Positions 14,394-19,866 of a stretch of 19,866 nucleotides of DNA are shown here, piece by piece; position 1 is the stretch's first letter, and each line of letters begins with the position of its first letter. Both the position numbers and the translations under genes were made by a program. Under the pieces are notes generated by a model, which worked only from the letters and a program-made list of their open reading frames with translations, ran no database searches and was not told the DNA's origin. The stretch comes from Claveliimonas stercoravium (GTDB lineage: Bacteria > Bacillota > Clostridia > Lachnospirales > Lachnospiraceae), in contig DWZW01000196.1 in the NCBI GenBank assembly GCA_019117345.1, forward strand, positions 1 through 19,866, read 5' to 3'.

Positions 14394-15851
14394 CTATTGA
14401 ACGAGCGCCCAGAAGCCGCTGTCAGAGGCAAAGGGACCTATCTCGTCAAAGTCAAAGGGCGCTGTCACCCAGGCGTATCCTCTGTCGTCCTGGCTTTCCG
14501 CCGGATAGCGGAAGGAAAGGCCGATCTCCAGCCCGTCCTCGTCCACGAAAAATCCCGGTGTGTAGACGCCGTCCTTTGTGTCTCCGCCAAGGACAGCCTT
14601 CATGTCCTCCGCGGTCAGCTCTGAGAGGAAGGTGTCGTCATCCGCCTCATCCTGCATGACCTGCGCCCACTGGCTGACAAAGCTGTCGTCCAGATTGACA
14701 ATGTCTTTCACCTCGTAGAGAGTTCCGTCCTGGAGGTTCACATTCACGCACCGGAGAGCCACGTGGTAGTCGCTCTCGCTGCCCTCATAGCTGTAATCCT
14801 GGAACACTACGCTCAGGAGGGACCTGCTCTGGTAGGTGACCTTGTACTCCACAAAGCTGGCCAGCACCGGATATTCCTCGCCCAGCACCTTCTCCTTCAT
14901 ATCGTCAGAGGGCTCCAGATACAGTTTGTCAACAGATTCCAGCGCACAGTCCTGGAGCGCCCCGTTCACCTTCTCCTGCACATCCCCGCTCAGGCCCTCC
15001 ACCTGGGGATAGTACACCTCGAACTGGATGGTGGTGCTGCTCGTATTGTCCGCCGTGTAAATGTAATTGTCCTCCGTCACGTCGTAGCCGCAGTCCTCGT
15101 CCACATACTCCGGGATCGCGTTGATGCCGGACTCCTCCTGGCTGTCCTCATCCTGCCCGTAGCCGTCCTGGCCATAGTCCCCGTAAAATTCATCGTACCA
15201 GTCCTCTATGGAGGACCCGTCGTCTCCCCACTGGCTGCCGTCCTGCATATACTCGTCCACACCGTTCTCCGCCACATAGCGCAGCTCATTTGAGATGGCT
15301 GCTCCCGCCACGATGGCCAGGACGAGGCAGGCCGCCCCCACGCCGGCGGCAATGTAGGCGCTCTTTCGCCGCTTTTTCTTAATGGGAACAGAGGCCGCCC
15401 ACATTTCCATGGGGATATACCGCATCCCGCCTGCGTTCTGCTCCGGTGCCGTGTCGTGCATGCCCATGTGGCGGTAAGCGTCCACCGCCCCCGGCGAGGC
15501 GTTGACGGTAAACTTCTCCACCCGGTACACCTGGACCGCGAAGGAGCACATCTCCAGCAGGATAGCCTTTCCGACCCCTCTGTGCTGGTGCTCCCGCCTC
15601 ACAAAGAGAAGGGCGATATGTCCGGTAGGCAGGATAGCCCCCGCCCCCAGCATCTGGCTCCCCTCAAAGGCGCCGAACAGGGCCAGTCCCTCTGTCTGCA
15701 TCTTTCTCTCTATATTCGGATATCTGATAAACTCCTGAAAAGAAGCCACTCCCTCAGGTGTGTACAGGGGCGCCACATCCTGGGCAAACACATCCCACAC
15801 AAGGTGGAGGGCGTCCAGTACCTCCTGTCTCTCCAGTCTGCGTATGTTCAT
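14394..15851 (-). CDS. Membrane-anchored GNAT N-acetyltransferase fused to an extracytoplasmic DUF3298/RsiV-like domain
   Basis: A 485-residue protein of unusual build. Residues 1-155 are a GNAT acetyltransferase with the acetyl-CoA loop HQHRGVGKA (89-96) and a VNASPGAVDAYRHMGM segment. A basic stretch (KKKRRK, 158-163) precedes a single membrane helix (about 166-188). Next is an acidic, Asp/Tyr/Gly-rich linker (about 196-262). Residues 270-485 resemble the DUF3298/DUF4163 fold of RsiV-type anti-sigma sensors and lysozyme-binding proteins (FEVYYPQVEGL, LSFRYPAES, APFDFDEIGPF). By the positive-inside rule the GNAT part is cytosolic and the C-terminal part outside. AAGGAGG precedes the ATG by eight bases. 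It sits between cinA (17 bases) and topB (43 bases). The DUF3298 assignment is by motif resemblance only. Confidence 0.75.
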   Translation of the reverse strand: MNIRRLERQEVLDALHLVWDVFAQDVAPLYTPEGVASFQEFIRYPNIERKMQTEGLALFGAFEGSQMLGAGAILPTGHIALLFVRREHQHRGVGKAILLEMCSFAVQVYRVEKFTVNASPGAVDAYRHMGMHDTAPEQNAGGMRYIPMEMWAASVPIKKKRRKSAYIAAGVGAACLVLAIVAGAAISNELRYVAENGVDEYMQDGSQWGDDGSSIEDWYDEFYGDYGQDGYGQDEDSQEESGINAIPEYVDEDCGYDVTEDNYIYTADNTSSTTIQFEVYYPQVEGLSGDVQEKVNGALQDCALESVDKLYLEPSDDMKEKVLGEEYPVLASFVEYKVTYQSRSLLSVVFQDYSYEGSESDYHVALRCVNVNLQDGTLYEVKDIVNLDDSFVSQWAQVMQDEADDDTFLSELTAEDMKAVLGGDTKDGVYTPGFFVDEDGLEIGLSFRYPAESQDDRGYAWVTAPFDFDEIGPFASDSGFWALVQ

Positions 15852-15868
15852 AGGGCCTTCCTCCTTCT

Positions 15869-17143
15869 CTATCGTATCTGTGCCTTTTCCTCTGACCGGA
15901 GCAGCTCCTCCCGCAGCAGGGTCAGCGCCCTGACGACAGCATAGTCTCTGTTCTTGCTGCGGTTTCCGGTAAATCGGAACTCCTCCACCCGGGTCCGGCC
16001 CTGCACGCAGCAGCCGATGTACACAAGGCCCACCGGCTTTTCCTTCGTTCCTCCGTCCGGCCCTGCTATGCCGGTGACAGACAGGGCTGCGTCCGCATCT
16101 GCCTGGCGGGCCGCTCCCCGGGCCATCTGCGCCGCAGTCTCCGCACTCACTGCCCCCACAGTCTCCAGGGTCCGGTGCTCCACACCCAGGAGCTTTTCCT
16201 TGGCCTCATTGGAGTAGGTGATATAGCCCTCTCTGTACACGCTGGAGGCTCCCGGCACATTCATGATCCTGCCTGCCAGCAGTCCCCCGGTACAGGACTC
16301 GGCTGTAGTGACCGTCATCTGTCTCTCCCGGAGCAGGTCTACCACGGCCTCCTCCAGAGTGACCTCCTCGTCCGTAGTGTAGATGTAGTCCCCGAAGCGC
16401 TTCTCAAGCTCCGCCAGCATAGGCGCCATCAGTCTCTCGGCAGTCTCCTCGTCCGATGCCTTGGCAGTCACCCGGAAATGCACCTCCCCGGTCTTGGCGT
16501 AGGGCGCAAGAGTGGGATTGCTCTGGGCTTCCATCAGGTCCGCCACCATAGTCTCCGCCTGGCTCTCACCGATGGAGCAGATCTTCACCATCTTTGAGTA
16601 GATGCCCTCCGGCTGCAGTTTATTCAGATAGGGAGCGATGTCCCGCTCAAACATAGGCTTTATCTCGTTGGGAGGCCCCGGCAGCAGGATGGCTGTCTTT
16701 CCATTGTCCTTATCCTCCAGGATGATGCCCGGCGCTGTGCCGTTGTAATTGTCCACCACGATGGCTCCCTCCGGGACAAGGGCCTGCTTCCAGTTGTTGG
16801 CCGTGATCTCCCGGCCCTGGGCCCTCCTCCTGTCAAAATAGGCCTGTATCCGCTCCCGGGAGTGGGCGTCCTCATAGAGCTCCCTTCCAAACACCTTGGC
16901 CGTCACTTCCTTTGTCAGGTCATCCTTGGTGGGGCCGAGACCGCCGCTCAGGATGACGATATCCGATCTGGACAGTGCCAGCCGGATGGCGTCCTCCAGC
17001 CTCTCCTCGTTGTCCCCCACCGCGCTCTGATGATAGCAGGAGAGCCCCAGGAGGGCGATCTTCTCCGCCAGGTAGGCGGCATTTGTATTTACGATATTCC
17101 CGAGAAGTATCTCCGTACCGACAGATATCAGCTCAACGGTCAT
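15869..17143 (-). CDS. cinA: CinA-type competence/damage-inducible protein, nicotinamide-nucleotide amidase
   Basis: A 424-residue two-domain protein. The N-terminal MoaB/MogA-like domain (1-170; GTEILLGNIVNTN, ILSGGLGPTKDDLTKE, LLPGPPNE) is the CinA-type pyrophosphatase/deamidase-associated part. The C-terminal PncC domain has the amidase motif AESCTGGLLAGRI (281-293) and TGIAGPDGGTKEKPVG. PncC amidases convert nicotinamide mononucleotide to nicotinate mononucleotide in pyridine-nucleotide recycling. The ATG lies one base after the pgsA stop, and its GGGAGG site lies inside the end of pgsA, so the two are translationally coupled. The pgsA-cinA order is standard in Firmicutes, where recA often follows; here a GNAT fusion gene follows. 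Confidence 0.95.
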   Translation of the reverse strand: MTVELISVGTEILLGNIVNTNAAYLAEKIALLGLSCYHQSAVGDNEERLEDAIRLALSRSDIVILSGGLGPTKDDLTKEVTAKVFGRELYEDAHSRERIQAYFDRRRAQGREITANNWKQALVPEGAIVVDNYNGTAPGIILEDKDNGKTAILLPGPPNEIKPMFERDIAPYLNKLQPEGIYSKMVKICSIGESQAETMVADLMEAQSNPTLAPYAKTGEVHFRVTAKASDEETAERLMAPMLAELEKRFGDYIYTTDEEVTLEEAVVDLLRERQMTVTTAESCTGGLLAGRIMNVPGASSVYREGYITYSNEAKEKLLGVEHRTLETVGAVSAETAAQMARGAARQADADAALSVTGIAGPDGGTKEKPVGLVYIGCCVQGRTRVEEFRFTGNRSKNRDYAVVRALTLLREELLRSEEKAQIR

Positions 17144-17144
17144 C

Positions 17145-17687
17145 CTACATTCCTCCCTTTGTCAGCACTTCCACGTTTTTCGCAATATAGTCAACAAGCG
17201 AGACTACCGTGAGGACCAGTGCGATCCAGATGAGCACAGTACCCACTGTGTCGAACACACCTCCCAGGTCCGCGATCAGCACGATCACCATGAACATCTG
17301 GGACACGGTCTTGAATTTTCCCCAGTAGCTGGCCGCGATGACAATGCCGCTGTCGGCCGCCACGAGCCGGAACCCGCTGATAATGAACTCCCGCGCGATA
17401 ATGACAATGACCACCCAGGCCGGAAGCTGCCCGGAGGGGATCAGGCAGATCATGGCAGAACAAACGAGCAGCTTGTCCGCCAGAGGGTCCATGAATTTTC
17501 CGAAGTTAGTCACCAGGTTCCGGGCCCTGGCTATCTTGCCGTCCAGCATATCTGTCAGGCTTGCCAGGCAGAACAGGACGAGAGCGATCCACTTGCCGGC
17601 TCCTCCCGCCACATCCGTGAGCATAAAAAACACAAAAAATGGTACCATGATCACCCGCAGTACGGTCAGTTTATTTGGCAAATTCAT
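17145..17687 (-). CDS. pgsA: CDP-diacylglycerol-glycerol-3-phosphate 3-phosphatidyltransferase
   Basis: A 180-residue integral membrane enzyme making phosphatidylglycerol phosphate, the first committed step to phosphatidylglycerol and cardiolipin. The CDP-alcohol phosphotransferase signature D-x2-DG-x2-AR-x8-G-x3-D-x3-D is complete: Asp46, Asp49, Arg54, Gly63, Asp67, Asp71. The N-terminus (MNLPNKLTVLRVIMVPFF) is typical of PgsA. Its start lies one base after the rimO stop, with GGAGAG inside the rimO end, so expression is coupled. Confidence 0.96.
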   Translation of the reverse strand: MNLPNKLTVLRVIMVPFFVFFMLTDVAGGAGKWIALVLFCLASLTDMLDGKIARARNLVTNFGKFMDPLADKLLVCSAMICLIPSGQLPAWVVIVIIAREFIISGFRLVAADSGIVIAASYWGKFKTVSQMFMVIVLIADLGGVFDTVGTVLIWIALVLTVVSLVDYIAKNVEVLTKGGM

Positions 17688-17688
17688 C

Positions 17689-19011
17689 TTACATCAACTC
17701 TCCTATCAAATCGTATTCTGCTGCCCCTGTGACTTTCACCCTGGCGAAATCGCCGGACATCAGTTCCTCATCTGTATTTACAAAAATCAGCCCGTCCACG
17801 TTCGGGGCGTCCTTGTAGGTCCTGCCCACGTAGGCGTTCTCGTCGGCTACTTTTCCCTCGATCATGACCAGCACCTCCCGGCCGATCATGTCTTCTGCCA
17901 GGTCAAAGGCAATCTCCTGCTGGAGCTCCATCAGCTCTGCCTGCCGGTCTTCTTTCACTTCCTCCGGGACCTGGCCCTCCATCCCGGCCGCCGGTGTCCC
18001 CTCCTCCGGCGAGTAGGTAAAGACGCCCAGTCGGTCAAATTCCATCTGATCCACAAAGTCCATCAGCTCCTCATGCTGTTCCTTTGTCTCCCCGGGAAAT
18101 CCGGTGATGAGGGTGGTGCGGATGGCGATATCCGGTATCTCTCTCCTCAGCTTCCCGATGATCTCCTCCAGATCCTCCCTGGAGGTGCGCCGTCCCATCC
18201 TGCGGAGTATCTCCGTGCTGGCATGCTGGATGGGCAGGTCCAGATAGTGGCAGATCTTTGGTTCCTCCTTCATGACCTGGATGAGATCGTCATCAATCTC
18301 CTCCGGGTAACAGTAGAGGATACGTATCCACCGTATGCCGTCTATCTTACACAGCTCCCGCAAAAGCCGGTGCAGAGATTTCTCCCCGTACAGGTCAGTC
18401 CCGTAAATGGTGGTCTCCTGGGCCACCAGGATCAGCTCCTTCACGCCGTCTTCTGCCAGGTCCCTGGCCTCCTTCACGAGCCGCTCCATGGGAACGCTGC
18501 GGTAATTGCCCCGGATCTTCGGGATGATACAGTAGGTGCAGTGCTTGTCGCAGCCCTCCGCGATCTTCAGGTAGGCAAAATGCCCGCCTGTGGTCACAAG
18601 CCGCTTGGTGTCAGGCAGAGGCAGAGCGTCGATATCCTCTATCCGGACGCCCCCTCTTCCCTCCAGGGCCTCCTCAATAGCCTCCACTATTTTGTCGTAG
18701 GATGTGGTCCCCAGCACTTCGTCCACTTCCGGTATCTCCTCCAGGATCTCCTCCTGGTATCTCTGGGCCAGGCAGCCGGTGACAATGAGGGCCTTCAAGG
18801 TGCCTGTCTTTTTGTATTCCGCCATCTCCAGGATGGTCTGGATGCTCTCCTCCTTGGCGTCGTGGATGAAACAGCAGGTGTTGATGACGATCACATCCGC
18901 CCGGGTCTCATCGTCTGTCATCTGGTAGCCCCTGTCTGCCAGCAGGCCGATCATGACCTCCGAGTCCACCAGGTTCTTGTCGCAGCCCAGCGATATAAAA
19001 AGCACATTCAT
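17689..19011 (-). CDS. rimO: Ribosomal protein uS12 (S12) methylthiotransferase RimO
   Basis: A 440-residue radical-SAM enzyme that methylthiolates the conserved aspartate of ribosomal protein S12. The N-terminal auxiliary-cluster cysteines are Cys10 (SLGCDKN), Cys46 (NTCCF) and Cys80 (VTGCLAQR). The radical-SAM cluster is Cys154, Cys158 and Cys161 in EGCDKHCTYCIIP. A C-terminal TRAM domain is present (MIGREVLVMIEGK). The SLGCDKNLVDSE opening distinguishes RimO from MiaB. AAGGAG lies eight bases before the ATG. It follows rpoZ by 74 bases, which include a hairpin. Confidence 0.96.
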   Translation of the reverse strand: MNVLFISLGCDKNLVDSEVMIGLLADRGYQMTDDETRADVIVINTCCFIHDAKEESIQTILEMAEYKKTGTLKALIVTGCLAQRYQEEILEEIPEVDEVLGTTSYDKIVEAIEEALEGRGGVRIEDIDALPLPDTKRLVTTGGHFAYLKIAEGCDKHCTYCIIPKIRGNYRSVPMERLVKEARDLAEDGVKELILVAQETTIYGTDLYGEKSLHRLLRELCKIDGIRWIRILYCYPEEIDDDLIQVMKEEPKICHYLDLPIQHASTEILRRMGRRTSREDLEEIIGKLRREIPDIAIRTTLITGFPGETKEQHEELMDFVDQMEFDRLGVFTYSPEEGTPAAGMEGQVPEEVKEDRQAELMELQQEIAFDLAEDMIGREVLVMIEGKVADENAYVGRTYKDAPNVDGLIFVNTDEELMSGDFARVKVTGAAEYDLIGELM

Positions 19012-19036
19012 AGCTTTTTCTCCTTTCAGTCAGAAA

Positions 19037-19068
19037 GGCAGATACCTTATAAAATAAAAGCATCTGCC
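19037..19068 (-). terminator. Weak hairpin between rpoZ and rimO, possibly an attenuator
   Basis: A perfect 7-bp inverted repeat (GGCAGAT at 19037-19043 with ATCTGCC at 19062-19068) surrounds an 18-base AT-rich loop. On the minus strand it is followed by TTTCTGACTG, a poor T tract. It could be a partial terminator, a processing site or an RNA stabiliser that lowers rimO expression relative to gmk-rpoZ. Confidence 0.3.
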
Positions 19069-19085
19069 TCATCATTTTCGTCTGC

Positions 19086-19328
19086 TTATTCTTCAGAGTC
19101 CTCTGCAATGATCGTGATCTTGCCGCTGTTCAGCTCATCAATGGCAACGGAGAGAGGCTTCTCACCGTCCTTCGTCTTCACAAGAGGCAGGTCGCCGTCT
19201 ATCAGCTGTCTGGCTCTCTTGGCTGTCGCCATGACGATGGAGTACCGGCTGTTGACAACCTTTGTCTCGCCCTCCTCCACGTCCTTGTTCACTACTTTCA
19301 TCAGATCCGTGTATGATGGATGCAGCAT
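19086..19328 (-). CDS. rpoZ: DNA-directed RNA polymerase subunit omega
   Basis: An 80-residue protein that helps assemble RNA polymerase around beta-prime. Family marks are the N-terminal MLHPSYTDLMKV and the YSIVMATAKRARQLIDG helix, followed by KPLSVAIDELNSGKI. Length is normal for clostridia. AAGGAG precedes the ATG, and the gene starts four bases after gmk stops, the usual gmk-rpoZ pairing. Confidence 0.95.
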   Translation of the reverse strand: MLHPSYTDLMKVVNKDVEEGETKVVNSRYSIVMATAKRARQLIDGDLPLVKTKDGEKPLSVAIDELNSGKITIIAEDSEE

Positions 19329-19332
19329 ATTC

Positions 19333-19866
19333 TTATTCTCCTTTCAACTCTTCTTTCATATGATCAATAAATGCCTGATTGCGCGTACTCTTCTCGTGCT
19401 CCGCCAGGATCACCCCGTGGACTGCCTCCACGCACTCTTCCAGCCGGTCTCTCTCATTGAGGATGATGTAGTCGTAGGACTCCATGAAGCGGGCTTCCTT
19501 TGCCGCTGTCTCCATCCTCTCCTCCACCACTTCGGGACTTTCTGTCCCTCTGTCTGTCAGCCTTCTTTTCAGCTCACTGGCGGTGGGAGGCGTGATAAAG
19601 ATGAGGGGAGTGTCAGGGAATTTCTCCTTCACCTTCAGAGCGCCCTGGACCTCGATCTCCAGGATCACATCTTTTCCCTCTGCGAGCTGCTCCTGCACGT
19701 ACGCTTTGGGCGTGCCATAGTAATTATTCACGTACATAGCATACTCTATCAGTTCATCTTTCGCAATCATTTTTTCAAATTCTTCCCGCGTTTTGAAAAA
19801 ATATTCCCTGCCGTTTTCCTCTCCCTCTCTGGGTCCTCTTGTGGTGGCCGAGATGGAGAGCGCATA
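19333..19866 (-). CDS. gmk: Guanylate kinase (partial, 5' end outside window)
   Basis: The visible 177 residues lack the N-terminal P-loop (about 25-30 residues lost at the right edge). The first visible residues are YALSISATTRGPREGE, the GMP-binding region, followed by GREYFF, EYAMYVNNYYGTP and ILEIEVQGA. The enzyme phosphorylates GMP to GDP with ATP. It heads the visible part of the gmk-rpoZ-rimO-pgsA-cinA run; in most Clostridia a remA/YicC gene lies upstream, which cannot be seen here. Confidence 0.96.
   Translation of the reverse strand, partial: YALSISATTRGPREGEENGREYFFKTREEFEKMIAKDELIEYAMYVNNYYGTPKAYVQEQLAEGKDVILEIEVQGALKVKEKFPDTPLIFITPPTASELKRRLTDRGTESPEVVEERMETAAKEARFMESYDYIILNERDRLEECVEAVHGVILAEHEKSTRNQAFIDHMKEELKGE

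Noticed and set aside
12380..14659. Plus-strand open frame of 759 codons
   Set aside because: It lies antisense over topB and the end of the GNAT fusion gene. Its protein has no recognisable domain and there is no ribosome binding site. topB on the other strand has all its motifs, so this is a shadow of a GC-rich gene.
1..19866. CRISPR arrays, insertion sequences, phage genes, tRNA or rRNA genes
   Set aside because: None was seen. The only tandem repeat is the coding 30-bp repeat at 7621-7740, and no transposase, integrase or tRNA-like cloverleaf was recognised.

Overview
The window looks like chromosome of a moderately GC-rich member of the Clostridia, most likely Lachnospiraceae. Signs of this are strong AGGAGG-type ribosome binding sites, T-rich intrinsic terminators, a T-box leader, the gmk-rpoZ-rimO-pgsA-cinA order and a GGGtGRT/NifU-like pair. 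Every convincing protein gene is on the minus strand, so transcription runs from the high to the low coordinates. The family assignment is an inference from gene content and style; no rRNA or tRNA gene is present to test it.

In transcription order, the right half (19866 to 12167) is one tightly packed housekeeping run: gmk (5' end cut off by the window), rpoZ, rimO, pgsA, cinA, an unusual GNAT-membrane-anchor fusion gene and topB. Next is a two-gene unit (12014 to 10262) made of a NifU-like scaffold protein and a GGGtGRT protein, with its own promoter and a strong terminator. It is followed by ispH and a membrane acyltransferase (10047 to 8101).

From a near-consensus promoter at 8056-8084 starts a small accessory unit. 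It encodes a zinc-ribbon, Gln-rich, multi-pass membrane protein, then a 100-codon gene that reads through an in-frame UGA directly followed by a Cys codon, then a small membrane protein whose reading frame is broken. A strong terminator ends the unit at 6189-6234. The UGA gene looks like a genuine selenoprotein of the small HesB-like 'CC/Se motif' kind, with a plausible bacterial SECIS hairpin downstream of the UGA. This is the most interesting item in the window, and standard gene calling would truncate or miss it.

The remaining units are a pyrimidine nucleoside salvage operon (udp-cdd-deoC, 6109 to 4179) and a T-box-controlled operon (promoter 4112-4141, leader 4105-3801). The T-box operon encodes a TIGR04076-type small protein, an aldo/keto reductase and an NhaC-family transporter. 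A T-box in front of an NhaC-family carrier suggests an amino-acid transporter rather than a housekeeping Na+/H+ antiporter. The specifier codon is ambiguous between GUG and UGG. At the left edge is the 5' part of an XRE-cupin regulator, separated from the transporter by a 437-base intergenic region holding a bidirectional-looking terminator and a possible very short plus-strand transcript.
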